From a virus: a stretch of DNA of 32,138 bases. The translations under genes and the position numbers were made by a program. The stretch lies in IMG/VR virus record IMGVR_UViG_3300037235_000018, positions 1 through 32,138 of that record; one strand, 5' to 3'. Below are positions 8,672 through 16,230 of the stretch, in pieces (the first letter of the stretch is position 1; every line of letters starts with the position of its first letter). The notes beneath the pieces are model-generated. The model saw nothing but the letters and a program-made list of their open reading frames with translations. It was not told the origin of the DNA and made no database searches.

Positions 8672-8682
8672 ATTAGGAATAT

Positions 8683-8711
8683 AATCTATAGGAAGGCAAA
8701 CCTATTGTCAA
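8683..8711 (-). promoter_or_regulatory. Leftward promoter for the capsid gene
   Basis: A perfect -35 TTGACA (8711-8706) is followed by 17 bp and TAGATT (8688-8683). A better -10 by sequence, TATATT, overlaps just downstream but would need a 22-bp spacer. The core TCCTA...TATATTC is shared with the other leftward promoter candidates at 14716-14744 and around 17604-17623. Transcription would start about 100 bp before the capsid ATG. Confidence 0.6.
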
Positions 8712-8716
8712 GCCCA

Positions 8717-8893
8717 TCATTTCTTGCGGGCGCGCATCCCTACCAGGGCCAGACGAGCACGCTTGCCAGCGCGGCCTTTGTCATGCTCATGCTTCTCAGC
8801 ATACTCGTGCGTTGACATGCCAGCGCGGTGCGCGGCATTCCGCTCTTGGCCGTGGGAATTCGCAAACGCCTTCTTCATCCAGTGCTTCGCCAT
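8717..8893 (-). CDS. Small basic protein, 58 aa
   Basis: Encodes MAKHWMKKAFANSHGQERNA... ending in RARLALVGMRARKK. It is strongly basic (many Lys, Arg, His) and Ala-rich, with a predicted helix. The ATG is one base after the stop of the preceding 56-aa gene (TGATATG), so the two are probably translated together. The 3' end lies at the -35 box of the capsid promoter. Very short Lys/Arg/His-rich proteins of this style occur near capsid genes in several phages. Nucleic-acid or capsid-interior binding is possible but unproven. Confidence 0.7.
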   Translation of the reverse strand: MAKHWMKKAFANSHGQERNAAHRAGMSTHEYAEKHEHDKGRAGKRARLALVGMRARKK

Positions 8894-8894
8894 A

Positions 8895-9065
8895 TCACTT
8901 ACTCGCTTTCTTCTTGGAGAAGTGCCGGCCTTTGTCGGCCTTCATGAACTCATTAGCAACAGAAACTGGGGCGGGCTTCTTACCGTGAGCACGGAGCTGC
9001 GCCCGCCCCTTTGCAGTGCGAGACATCGCCATGAAACCATGTTGATGGATGTTCGCACTAGGCAT
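8895..9065 (-). CDS. Small basic protein, 56 aa
   Basis: Encodes MPSANIHQHGFMAMSRTAKG... ending in GRHFSKKKASK. It is highly basic, with no hydrophobic segment. A GGGAGAG ribosome binding site is about 5 nt before the ATG, and the start lies one base after the stop of the 102-aa gene. It is adjacent to a second small basic gene of similar composition (both have a KADKGR/HDKGR-like stretch), so the two may be diverged duplicates. No known family recognised. Confidence 0.7.
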   Translation of the reverse strand: MPSANIHQHGFMAMSRTAKGRAQLRAHGKKPAPVSVANEFMKADKGRHFSKKKASK

Positions 9066-9066
9066 C

Positions 9067-9375
9067 TTACTCTCCCTTCATCAACGCCTCGACCGCTTCA
9101 GTCTTGGCGGCTTGACCCTTCTGATAAGGCATCCACGTCGCGTGCTCCAATCCCTGCGGCACCGTATCGCCATCCTGCAACAGGAGAACCTGTTGCCGAT
9201 AGGCATGAGTGCCATCGTGGGTGATGATCGAGAGATCGACCTTTCGATTGTCTCCCGCGATTGGGATTTTAATCACCGTCGCAGCACAGGGCTGCGCCGG
9301 ATCGGTGCGGAACGCCTTGTTGTCCGCGTCACTCGGATAGTACCAGACTTGCCGGCCGATTGTGGGGACTATCAT
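9067..9375 (-). CDS. Small hypothetical protein, 102 aa
   Basis: The frame is open further upstream, but MIVPTIGRQVWYYPSDADNK at 9375 has a GAGGA ribosome binding site 7 nt upstream and begins just after the scaffold stop, so it is chosen. Predicted to be an all-beta small domain (GRQVWYYP, PCAATVIKIPIAG, RKVDLSIITHDGTHAYRQQV) with an acidic C-terminal tail ending in LMKGE. The pattern 'G..V.Y......................A.I......-.V.L.....' resembles small beta-barrel proteins common in phage head operons. Function unknown. Confidence 0.75.
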   Translation of the reverse strand: MIVPTIGRQVWYYPSDADNKAFRTDPAQPCAATVIKIPIAGDNRKVDLSIITHDGTHAYRQQVLLLQDGDTVPQGLEHATWMPYQKGQAAKTEAVEALMKGE

Positions 9376-9377
9376 GA

Positions 9378-10274
9378 TCAAGTCCTCTTCTGATACTGGC
9401 CGGCGATGATCGAATTCACCGCGAGCATCTGATTGAGCGCAGTCGCATCGCCATTGTTGTAGCGGGCAACCCAAGCCGTGTCGGCCATGTAGCCAGCCTT
9501 CGTGGCTTCCGCTTCCGCCACCGTCATAGGTCCATTGCCGCCGGGGCGCCCGGTGCCGATGAACTCGGCTTCGCCGGTAGCCTTACCGATCTTGCGGAAC
9601 ATCTCCATGACTTTGGTGTAGCCGACACCCTCCATGTTCTGGAGAGCATCGATTGTCTTGGCGTCAATGCCGAGCTTCGCCGCAGTCTGCCGAGCAACGA
9701 AGAGATTGGCATCCCAGTTCGGACCCCAATCTTTCTGTAGCGCAGCCTTCTCCGCAGCGATAGCCTGAGTGCTCTCAGCCTTCTCCGCAGCTTCGTCCGC
9801 GTCCATCTTCTTCACCAAGTCTTGCGTCAGGCTCAGCGCTTCGGTCGGATTGAGATGGTACTTCGAGGCCAGATCGCGGGCGAAGTCTTGGAATTCAGGA
9901 GCAAGCTCCGTTCCATCCGCGAACTTCACACCATCGAACTTGTACGCAGCCTTGTCGGCCGGCACGCCAAGTTTCTCCCAGAATGCTTTCTGACCGGCAG
10001 CGTCATTCGCTTCCGGCAACCTCAGGAGCTTGTCGGCCGGAACGCCGTGCAGCTTCTGAAGATTGAAATGCGACTTCGCTGCTTCGAGCGCAGCTTCGGC
10101 CGGGGTCTTCTTGTCCCAACCGTGTTGCTGCATGTGCCCGAGCACAGTTTGATCAGCTCCTTTGTACCATTCGCCTCCAGGGTTACTCGCGGCAGCCGCA
10201 GCAGCCGCCGCAGCGGCTGCAGCCGCTCCAGCATCACCACCGGGGGCGCCGGCAGCAGGTGTTTCACCAGCCAT
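9378..10274 (-). CDS. Scaffolding protein
   Basis: A 298-aa head-assembly protein. It has a low-complexity N-terminus (MAGETPAAGAPGGDAGAAAA, with a run of more than a dozen Ala), then a mostly helical charged body: GEWYKGADQTVLGHMQQHGWD, the KLHGVPADKLLRLP and KLGVPADKAAYKF repeats, and a long coiled-coil-like segment about residues 125-185. The C-terminus (WVARYNNGDATALNQMLAVN) is short and helical, as in capsid-binding ends. It lies between the Bbp19-like protein and the capsid genes, the usual scaffold position in podoviruses. It overlaps the preceding gene by 11 bp. Sequence conservation among scaffolds is low, so the call rests on composition plus position and the 'GVPADKxxYK' motif. Confidence 0.82.
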   Translation of the reverse strand: MAGETPAAGAPGGDAGAAAAAAAAAAAAASNPGGEWYKGADQTVLGHMQQHGWDKKTPAEAALEAAKSHFNLQKLHGVPADKLLRLPEANDAAGQKAFWEKLGVPADKAAYKFDGVKFADGTELAPEFQDFARDLASKYHLNPTEALSLTQDLVKKMDADEAAEKAESTQAIAAEKAALQKDWGPNWDANLFVARQTAAKLGIDAKTIDALQNMEGVGYTKVMEMFRKIGKATGEAEFIGTGRPGGNGPMTVAEAEATKAGYMADTAWVARYNNGDATALNQMLAVNSIIAGQYQKRT

Positions 10275-10644
10275 CGTCGTTCTCCTCGTCCTCTACGGGT
10301 GCAGGAATATCGGAGCCATTGTAGAGGTTGAACAGCTTCCGACGATTTAGATAGAGATGTTGTTCGATACGTCGGATCACGTCTTGACGACCAAGAATGC
10401 GATCCTTGATGTGCTCGTTTTCGTGGAACGCACTCTCTTCCCATTTGCAGAACTGCATCAGGTCTTTGAGCACGATCCGAGCGGCGCCACTTCTACGCAC
10501 ATCGAATAGAAGCTGGTACGCCGTTTTGCGATCTTTCAGGAACAGAAGAGTGTTGTCGATCACCTTACCCCAAGTGATCGGCCGCTCTTTATCCGACCCG
10601 CTGAGATCGGGGTTCTTATCGATGTTGACTTCGATGGTCCCCAT
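10264..10644 (-). CDS. Bbp19-like phage protein
   Basis: A 126-aa protein (ATG at 10644 overlapping the portal stop as TGATG; the codon before it is TTG). The central block RKTAYQLLFDVRRSGAARIV, then LKDLMQFCKWEESAFHENEH, then GRQDVIRRIEQHLYL matches the helical signature of proteins related to Bbp19 of Bordetella phage BPP-1, which sit next to the portal in many podoviruses. The role is not established; a connector or scaffold helper is likely. The C-terminus is acidic (PAPVEDEENDDGW). Confidence 0.75.
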   Translation of the reverse strand: MGTIEVNIDKNPDLSGSDKERPITWGKVIDNTLLFLKDRKTAYQLLFDVRRSGAARIVLKDLMQFCKWEESAFHENEHIKDRILGRQDVIRRIEQHLYLNRRKLFNLYNGSDIPAPVEDEENDDGW

Positions 10645-12419
10645 CAAGCAGCTCCAAGGTTCATCTGTCTAGTTCCCTGCGGAGGACCAAGCATGGGCTG
10701 CGCGCCGGTTGGTGATACTCCAGGTTGGTTCTTCGAGACAGTATTCTGTGCTTTCAGCATCGCAGCCTGAGCCGGCAATGCCTGGATTTGCTCCTGACGC
10801 TGCTGAGCGGCACCCCGGTTCTGGCGCTTGCCAGCAATCATGCGCGCGTCAGCCATCCAGCTTTCCGGCACGCCCTGGATTTGAGCGATCTGCGGGATCG
10901 CAGTGTCGAAGTCGAACGGATCGAGCAGCGAAGCGTCACCAGTGATGTTCACCAGCTCCTTCACGCTTTCGACTGTACGAATAAAACCAGCCGCTTCTTG
11001 GGCTCGCATGGCACGAGCGATTGGGGAGGTATAGATAGGAGAGTGTCTATAGTGACCCATCGCTTCGCGCATGACTGCCGGCATTGGAGGGAGCAGTCGC
11101 AACTGAAATAACAAGTCAAGCTCTCTGTCGATAAGAGGACCCAAGTATTCAGACTGCTGCCGTCCCACGGTGGGTGCCAGTAGGATGCCTTTTTCATTGG
11201 TCCTCTCGATCACCTCAGTTGCTGTCATTTGAGGAGTTTCAGTCATGATCTGGAACAGCGTAACAAGGAAGGCGTCCATGATGATCGCCTTCTCGGCATC
11301 CATCATCTTCTCATTGATGGCGATCTGGCCGGTCGGCAGGATACCGACGAGCGGCTTGCCGTCGAGTGACATATAGCCCTTGTTCATTGAGCCAGGGCGC
11401 AAATTGAAATCCCCAAGCCCATCGTCTGCGGTGAGCAGAATAGGATCGCTCGCGCGATGGCCTTGCTTCAGGAAGACACGCTTCTGAGCATTCAAGGTTT
11501 TCAGCGTCGGGAGGACTTGGCCGGCTGGCCCGCGCCCGTAGGTTTCCATCGGCGCTTGGATGTAGCGCGAGATCGGCATCGGGAATGTGTTATAGCCGCC
11601 TTCACTGAGCAAGATTTGACCTTGGAGGAAGATGTAGTACGAGGCCCACGGTTTACCTTTCGCGTCGATACGCTCTCGGTCGTAATCGACCCTGGGCACG
11701 ACGCGCTGGATGAAGTCGAACACGGCTTGACTTTTCGCATCGAGCGCCGCCTGCATCTGTTGTGGGAAATTATCGGGAAACTGGGTCTTGGCCTGCTCCG
11801 CGGTCAATCGGAAAAAACGAATATAACCGCATGGCATTCCCTGATGGTTTTCTTTGATAAATATTTCTCCCAACGAGGGACAACGGTATCGCAAACCGCG
11901 TGTGCCATCATAACTGAAAAGGCTATCAATGAAAAGACCGCCAGTACCATAAAAGCACAGATTGTGATAGACGCCCTGGTTCTGCGAAGCGAAGTTTGCA
12001 TGGGGGAGATAGCGCTGCCGAAAGAGGGCTTTTGTTGCTTGCTCATACCACAGCCTCACATTCCTCTGCTTCATCAGATACTGATTGTCAGCCTCAAGCC
12101 CATGCCAATACATATTCCGAGGCGTCAGCAGGCTATCGAGAATAGCCTTGAATTTCTCACCAGCCAGCATCGCGGTGCTATCGATCTGGCGCTCAGTCTT
12201 CTTCTGACCGGGATAATTGTAGTTGCCTGGATAGAAGGTGTTCTTTGAGTTGGGATCGGCAATCTCAGCGATCTCTTCCCATTGACCGGCGTGCGTCGCG
12301 CGATAGGTTTGGCACTCCTTGTAGTCCTTCATGCTCTCTTCGACAATAGCCTGCTCGCGCGCAGTCATCTTGTAGGTGAGCACGTTCTCGATAGAAGCGG
12401 ACTGGAGTGCTTCGGGCAT
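10644..12419 (-). CDS. Portal protein (head-tail connector family)
   Basis: A 591-aa portal that forms the dodecameric DNA channel and the terminase docking ring. Recognisable regions are KDYKECQTYRATHAGQWEEI and the PGQKKTERQIDSTAMLAGEK N-terminal block, DSLLTPRNMYWHGL, the wing region GVYHNLCFYGTGGLFIDSLF, and GRGPAGQVLPTLKTLNAQKR leading to the stem. These are followed by TPQMTATEVIERTNEKGIL and GPLIDRELDLLFQLRLLP, both highly characteristic of the podovirus head-tail connector family. The C-terminus (residues about 525-591) is Gln/Pro/Ala-rich, typical of the flexible barrel end. It follows a 67-aa gene without a gap, and the Bbp19-like gene overlaps its stop. Confidence 0.93.
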   Translation of the reverse strand: MPEALQSASIENVLTYKMTAREQAIVEESMKDYKECQTYRATHAGQWEEIAEIADPNSKNTFYPGNYNYPGQKKTERQIDSTAMLAGEKFKAILDSLLTPRNMYWHGLEADNQYLMKQRNVRLWYEQATKALFRQRYLPHANFASQNQGVYHNLCFYGTGGLFIDSLFSYDGTRGLRYRCPSLGEIFIKENHQGMPCGYIRFFRLTAEQAKTQFPDNFPQQMQAALDAKSQAVFDFIQRVVPRVDYDRERIDAKGKPWASYYIFLQGQILLSEGGYNTFPMPISRYIQAPMETYGRGPAGQVLPTLKTLNAQKRVFLKQGHRASDPILLTADDGLGDFNLRPGSMNKGYMSLDGKPLVGILPTGQIAINEKMMDAEKAIIMDAFLVTLFQIMTETPQMTATEVIERTNEKGILLAPTVGRQQSEYLGPLIDRELDLLFQLRLLPPMPAVMREAMGHYRHSPIYTSPIARAMRAQEAAGFIRTVESVKELVNITGDASLLDPFDFDTAIPQIAQIQGVPESWMADARMIAGKRQNRGAAQQRQEQIQALPAQAAMLKAQNTVSKNQPGVSPTGAQPMLGPPQGTRQMNLGAA

Positions 12420-12623
12420 TTACATCGTTCCTGGCGCGCCGGTTCCGAGCAGAGCCATGCCAGCCGAGCCAGACAATGGGTTGGTCATCGCCTGCGACGC
12501 TCGCTTCTTGCGCTTGGCAATCTCGCTCTCAGCCTGGGCGTTGAGCTGATCACCTAAACCGAGCCCGAGATCGGTGCTTGCGTTTCCGCTTAGACCGAAG
12601 TTCTTTGTGTTCATCGAAGCCAT
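12420..12623 (-). CDS. Small hypothetical protein before the portal
   Basis: A 67-aa protein (MASMNTKNFGLSGNASTDLG...), Gly/Leu/Ala-rich with a short basic patch AKRKKRASQ at residues about 37-45. An AAGGA ribosome binding site lies 8 nt before the ATG. Its stop abuts the portal start, so it is probably translated with the portal. Similar short Gly-rich ORFs precede portal genes in related podoviruses. No motif gives a function. Confidence 0.65.
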   Translation of the reverse strand: MASMNTKNFGLSGNASTDLGLGLGDQLNAQAESEIAKRKKRASQAMTNPLSGSAGMALLGTGAPGTM

Positions 12624-12820
12624 CGAACAATTCCTTCGCCATCTTTAAGTGAACATGAGCCAGGAGGAGATGGCGTTTTACCAAGCTCAGTGATACGCGG
12701 GACAATGTAGATTTCTCCCAACTCTGTTACGAACTGCGAGATCGGGGGCAAGCTTCGGGCCTGCGTACCGTGCATTGTCCCGGTTGGTAGAAGAGTAATG
12801 GATTGGTCCAACGAGTGCAT
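12611..12820 (-). CDS. Small hypothetical protein, 69 aa
   Basis: Encodes MHSLDQSITLLPTGTMHGTQ..., followed by PPISQFVTELGEIYIVPRITELG and a Ser/Gly-rich end. The frame is open from a GTG at 12856, but this would overlap the preceding gene. The ATG at 12820 lies 11 bp after the upstream stop and is preferred, though it has no strong ribosome binding site and would rely on coupling. It overlaps the start of the 67-aa gene by 13 bp. Codon pattern and the tight fit between neighbours support it; function unknown. Confidence 0.5.
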   Translation of the reverse strand: MHSLDQSITLLPTGTMHGTQARSLPPISQFVTELGEIYIVPRITELGKTPSPPGSCSLKDGEGIVRWLR

Positions 12821-12831
12821 CACACACTGGC

Positions 12832-13170
12832 CTAATCGCGCCAGTCCCGATCCCACTTGTCTGCGGGCTTACGCATCCAGCTAGGACGAATATCGAGAGG
12901 CCGAGACACAGCAGGTTTCTTCGCTGCGGCGACCACGGCATCGACTTGAGATTGGAGAACTTCTGTCTGAGCAACACAACGGGCTTTTTCATTGAGGGCT
13001 CCAGTGATATAGAGGATGAGGCCGATGACGATCAGGATGGCCAGACGGATGACCGTCAAGCGGAGACTGGACTTGAAGTAGGCGACAATGCCTCCGAGCA
13101 GGAGAGCAACACCAGCCACCCCGATGTGCCAGACGAATGGAAGAATGCCAGCGAGCGCTACCGCGAACAT
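12832..13170 (-). CDS. Two-span membrane protein of the lysis cassette
   Basis: A 112-aa protein with two hydrophobic segments, about residues 2-31 (VALAGILPFVWHIGVAGVAL...) and 37-57 (LTVIRLAILIVIGLILYITG). A hydrophilic helical C-terminus (NEKARCVAQTEVLQSQVDAV) may form a short coiled coil, and the end is basic/Trp-rich. The ATG directly follows the TAA of the upstream gene, with GAGGGGG as ribosome binding site. Position after the lysozyme and a signal-peptide protein suggests a holin or inner-membrane spanin-type component; sequence alone cannot decide. It is not a canonical Rz, which would have one N-terminal span and a long periplasmic coil. Confidence 0.7.
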   Translation of the reverse strand: MFAVALAGILPFVWHIGVAGVALLLGGIVAYFKSSLRLTVIRLAILIVIGLILYITGALNEKARCVAQTEVLQSQVDAVVAAAKKPAVSRPLDIRPSWMRKPADKWDRDWRD

Positions 13171-13374
13171 TTATTCCCCCTCGGGCTTCTGCACACATTT
13201 GGCATCCGCCACAATCGCATCGATCTTCTTCAGCTTCAGTTGGCCATTCAGATTATCAATCTGGCTTTCCATATCCGCTTTACAAGAAGCTTCATCGGCA
13301 TAAGGTTGAACAAAATCGTTTACGAGCCACCGGGGCGGCCCAGAGACGATAGCAAGAACAAGCATGAGCCACAT
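13171..13374 (-). CDS. Small exported protein of the lysis cassette
   Basis: A 67-aa protein. The first ~12 residues (MWLMLVLAIVSG) are a short hydrophobic signal or anchor. The rest is a hydrophilic, helical segment with two cysteines (ASCKADMESQIDNLNGQLKL ... ADAKCVQKPEGE) that could form a disulfide in the periplasm. GGAGG lies 6 nt before the ATG, just after the lysozyme stop. It has no lipobox, so an outer-membrane spanin lipoprotein is not supported. It may be a periplasmic partner of the membrane protein that follows. Confidence 0.65.
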   Translation of the reverse strand: MWLMLVLAIVSGPPRWLVNDFVQPYADEASCKADMESQIDNLNGQLKLKKIDAIVADAKCVQKPEGE

Positions 13375-13375
13375 C

Positions 13376-13894
13376 TTAATCCTCCATCAGACAGAGTTCG
13401 CGTTCAGCACGACGACGATTGACTAATCCTTGGACGACAACACCTCCCGCATGAGTGTATCCCATGAGGGCGTTGCACGCTTGCTGTGGTCTTCCTGAAT
13501 TGAGATTGCGAGCCACAGAAGACTTGCAGAAAGCACCGCCGCCAACATTGTAAGTGAAGCTGACGAGAGCCGCGTGACGATGGGGCGGTAAAGCATCGTA
13601 CACCTCCGGTTTGAGACAGCGCTTGATCTCGGGATCGTACTTCTTCGTGAGTTGGATACCAAGCTGCTCCGAGCACTGCGCTTTAGTAAACGTAGTGCCC
13701 ATGGCCGGGATCGGACCATCGGCTCCGGTTTCTCCATAGCACCAAGTAATCGGGTGCCCGGTGCCGACGCGATCCACATAGGGCTTGCTGGCATAACCCT
13801 CAAAACCGGCAGTACAGGCGATGCAAATGCCAACCCAGGCGCCCGCCGCTGAATATCTACCGCCTTGCCGTTGAAAGTGATTAGCGATTGTCAT
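13376..13894 (-). CDS. Endolysin: GH24 (T4-type) lysozyme with signal-anchor
   Basis: A 172-aa muramidase that cleaves the MurNAc-GlcNAc bond of peptidoglycan. The catalytic triad is visible as E32 (GFEGY), D41 (YVDRVG) and T50 (PITWCYG), spaced as in the P22/R21-type GH24 group. Residues about 16-30 (AAGAWVGICIACTAG) are a weakly hydrophobic, Gly/Ala-rich segment directly before the catalytic Glu, typical of signal-anchor-release endolysins, with cysteines C24, C27 and C52 that could control activation by disulfide exchange. GAGGGG lies before the ATG, and it overlaps the upstream holin-like gene by 14 bp. The C-terminal part (FTYNVGGGAFCKSSVARNLN, GLVNRRRAERELC) is standard for the family. 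Confidence 0.92.
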   Translation of the reverse strand: MTIANHFQRQGGRYSAAGAWVGICIACTAGFEGYASKPYVDRVGTGHPITWCYGETGADGPIPAMGTTFTKAQCSEQLGIQLTKKYDPEIKRCLKPEVYDALPPHRHAALVSFTYNVGGGAFCKSSVARNLNSGRPQQACNALMGYTHAGGVVVQGLVNRRRAERELCLMED

Positions 13895-14114
13895 CAGGGA
13901 AACCCCTCTGTCCTGTCATACGCGCAAAACAGATCGCAACCGAGAGACCCATGCAAACACCAGCAAACTGTACTGGCGGAAGCAAACCCTGAAATGCCGG
14001 CATCGCCATCCAGAGCCCGCACAACGCGGCGGTCAGAACAGCGAAGCGAAAACTCCACGCCTTGTGGATGACGCGAATATCACGAGCGAGGCGATATTGA
14101 AACCATGAACCCAT
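13881..14114 (-). CDS. Holin-like membrane protein
   Basis: A 77-aa protein starting MGSWFQYRLARDIRVIHKAW at 14114, with GGAG 7 nt upstream. The longer open frame from 14156 lacks a binding site. Two hydrophobic segments, about residues 22-37 (FRFAVLTAALCGLWMA) and 46-62 (PPVQFAGVCMGLSVAIC), are separated by a Pro-containing turn, with a basic/acidic tail. The W-S-x-R-F-A entry to the first span is typical of small phage proteins encoded immediately before lysozymes and annotated as putative holins. It would time the release or activation of the endolysin. Confidence 0.72.
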   Translation of the reverse strand: MGSWFQYRLARDIRVIHKAWSFRFAVLTAALCGLWMAMPAFQGLLPPVQFAGVCMGLSVAICFARMTGQRGFPDDNR

Positions 14115-14193
14115 TTGTAAACTCCAGATAAAGGAGGGGATCACACAACGCGGCATTCACTGCCGTCAGGAAAATGAGGAACATGATCGGCAT
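14080..14193 (-). CDS. Candidate nested small membrane peptide
   Basis: A 37-codon frame beginning MPIMFLIFLTAVNAALCDPL. Its ATG overlaps the preceding stop as TGATG, and its 3' end overlaps the holin-like gene by 35 bp in another frame. The first 16 residues are a clear hydrophobic signal- or anchor-like segment. It could be an extra lysis peptide. There is no canonical lipobox around the Cys and no independent Shine-Dalgarno, so it is reported as a candidate only. Confidence 0.3.
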   Translation of the reverse strand: MPIMFLIFLTAVNAALCDPLLYLEFTNGFMVSISPRS

Positions 14194-14606
14194 CACTTGC
14201 CTCCGAGAACCTTTTCGACTTCAGCAAGTATGGATGTATCGTTTCCAAGCGCGGCTTTCATGCGCTCAAGAAGAGAAGAAGCCCCGGCCGGTGCCGCGGT
14301 TGATGCAGGCGCTGACGCTACAGTTGAAGCTGCTACCGGCGCGGCCGGGGCTATGGGTGCAATCGGAGCTGCTGGAGCTTGAGGCGCAGCAGGAGCAATC
14401 GGAGCTGAAGGAGCAGAAGGTGCCGACGCAGATTGGGATGCAGGCGCCACCACCTCCACAGGCGCTGACGCAGGCGCAACCGCCGCGATGCCATGAAAAG
14501 TTTTCTTATGCTCCTCCAGCCATCCCCACCCGTTCTGGAAAACATGCTCAGCTTCCTTTGCGACGATAGGCGCGACGACCTTGGCAACAGTAGCAATGAC
14601 AGCCAT
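14193..14606 (-). CDS. Ala/Pro-rich protein of unknown function
   Basis: A 137-aa protein starting MAVIATVAKVVAPIVAKEAE at 14606, with AAGGAG 7 nt upstream. An earlier in-frame ATG at 14654 has none. Residues 1-40 are a conserved-looking helical head (HVFQNGWGWLEEHKKTFHG). Residues about 43-107 are a low-complexity Ala/Pro/Ser linker, and residues 108-137 (SSLLERMKAALGNDTSILAE...) are a short helical tail. This head-linker-tail plan suggests a tether between two partners, possibly in the virion or at the membrane. It is the first gene after the leftward promoter at 14716-14744. Confidence 0.7.
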   Translation of the reverse strand: MAVIATVAKVVAPIVAKEAEHVFQNGWGWLEEHKKTFHGIAAVAPASAPVEVVAPASQSASAPSAPSAPIAPAAPQAPAAPIAPIAPAAPVAASTVASAPASTAAPAGASSLLERMKAALGNDTSILAEVEKVLGGK

Positions 14607-14715
14607 GAGCGATCTCCTTATGTGATGGATCGGGGTTGGCCTCGTTTTATCCACTCCCTTATCTCAATGCGAGGGACGCCTCACTGGAGGATTTTGGCGA
14701 TCCGATCCATATAGG

Positions 14716-14744
14716 AGAATATACCTAGGACAGATCAAAGTCAA
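14716..14744 (-). promoter_or_regulatory. Leftward promoter at the end of the large terminase gene
   Basis: -35 TTGACT (14744-14739) lies inside the last codons of the terminase gene. -10 is TATTCT at 17-bp spacing (14721-14716) or TATATT at 15-bp spacing. The spacer contains TCCTAGG. The 11-bp string CCTAGGACAGA on the plus strand here recurs at 17604-17614. It would drive the lysis and head genes. Confidence 0.55.
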
Positions 14745-16230
14745 CCCCGATACATCCACCGGGGAAATCTGGCTTTTCCGAAGACGCCGGCCGCTTGCGA
14801 TGCTCGTAGTTCCCGAGTGCGACCGCTCGCGCATGGCGCTTCATCATGATCGCGATCCGCGTCGAGGACATCTGGTCGTCGCGCACCTTGACGATCAATC
14901 CCTTGTCACGATGATAGAAGCGATACTCCTCGAACCAGCTCGTAAGATGGCTCGCAACCTTGAAGCGGTTCGTCGTGATGCGCTGACTGATCTCCTGGAC
15001 ACCAGCCTCAGTCGAGTAGCCACCTTCCGGCCACGTCGCGTGCATCGGCAGCATCCGAAGACCGAAGCCTTTATAGAGGCTGGAGAGATGGTGCGTTGCC
15101 GCAGTCTCACCCGCAACACGCTGCGTGCCATCCTGCGGCCACGCTACTGGCACCTGAGAAGCAATAGACTTGATCGCCTGAGCGTGATGGATTGGCTGAA
15201 GGTTTGCCATCTTCATAGAATGGATCACATGAATAGCGTCGTTGTCGCGATCCCAGGCAATCAGTGTCGCGCCGAACTGATGGCCCTCACTCAAACCGAA
15301 GTCGATGCCCCAGATGAAAACCCAGTGTGCCGGGAATTCGGTGATCAGCGGTTCCTTGATCAAGTCTTCCGAGAAAGGAAACACCCGACCCGATCCGAGG
15401 AGCGCAGTACCGTAGCGGCGAGCGTCGCGTTCATAGGCCAGATAGCCGGCGAGCTTCTTTCTCTTCTCCTCCTCGGTGAAATGCTCGGCCTCGTCCAACG
15501 ACATCTGGACAAAGGTTCGATCAGGTGAACTCTCTTTTACGAAACGACAATAGAGATCGGTCTCACCCTTCAGAGGAGTGAGAGTGTTCCACATGCTGCC
15601 CGGCCCGTTGATGCGGGTGAGAAATTCACTGTACACATCCATGTCAGGCTCTTCATCACACCATCCCCAATCTAGATCGTCGCCTTGAAACTTTTCTCGC
15701 CCTTGCTCAAATGATTTGAAAGAAGCAAGTGAAGTACCATCTTCAACGCCATTCGTTTTATGAACCACCTGTATAGTGTCGTAGGCATCAGTAACGCCAC
15801 GAGCCAGCGTGGGCTTATCAGCAAATCGATCTCGTGGAATGAAGCCGGTCCCGAAAGCTTTGACCATTCCGTATTGGCCGCAGAGTTTTGTTTGGGCAAC
15901 ATTGCGAACGTCCAGAGAAGTCGTTCCAGCCACCCAACCCTTAGTGGGATGATCAAATCGTTTTCCTTCCCAGTCATTTGGATAATCTCCTGTCAGGTGA
16001 CATGCAGCAAGTTCGGCTCCAGCTTCAGACTTGCCGACGCGGTTGCCGGCGAAGAACCCTACCTCGCGATGCGTCAGGGTGGCTTTGAAGAACGCTCTCT
16101 GCTTCGGATAAGGAACGAAATAGAGCATCTTGTTGTAGCGCTTGTGCTCGTCCATCGACGCCAGGAGATTGAGAAGGTCTCTCAGCTCCTGATCGGTGGG
16201 TACCCCCTGCGGCTTACCGAGATCGATCAT
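14725..16230 (-). CDS. Terminase large subunit
   Basis: A 501-aa DNA-packaging motor protein (ATPase plus nuclease). The ATG at 16230 overlaps the previous stop as ATGA; an in-frame GTG at 16242 is less likely. Residues about 35-60 (MLYFVPYPKQRAFFKATLTH) are the usual entry to the ATPase. The Walker A is GNRVGKS (about 62-68) and the Walker B with catalytic carboxylates is WGWCDEEPD (about 188-196). The coupling motif is NTLTPLKG (about 215-222), and the RNase H-type nuclease domain starts at IWGIDFGLSEG (first metal Asp about 310). It is encoded three genes after the small subunit. Length and motifs are normal. Confidence 0.94.
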   Translation of the reverse strand: MIDLGKPQGVPTDQELRDLLNLLASMDEHKRYNKMLYFVPYPKQRAFFKATLTHREVGFFAGNRVGKSEAGAELAACHLTGDYPNDWEGKRFDHPTKGWVAGTTSLDVRNVAQTKLCGQYGMVKAFGTGFIPRDRFADKPTLARGVTDAYDTIQVVHKTNGVEDGTSLASFKSFEQGREKFQGDDLDWGWCDEEPDMDVYSEFLTRINGPGSMWNTLTPLKGETDLYCRFVKESSPDRTFVQMSLDEAEHFTEEEKRKKLAGYLAYERDARRYGTALLGSGRVFPFSEDLIKEPLITEFPAHWVFIWGIDFGLSEGHQFGATLIAWDRDNDAIHVIHSMKMANLQPIHHAQAIKSIASQVPVAWPQDGTQRVAGETAATHHLSSLYKGFGLRMLPMHATWPEGGYSTEAGVQEISQRITTNRFKVASHLTSWFEEYRFYHRDKGLIVKVRDDQMSSTRIAIMMKRHARAVALGNYEHRKRPASSEKPDFPGGCIGVDFDLS

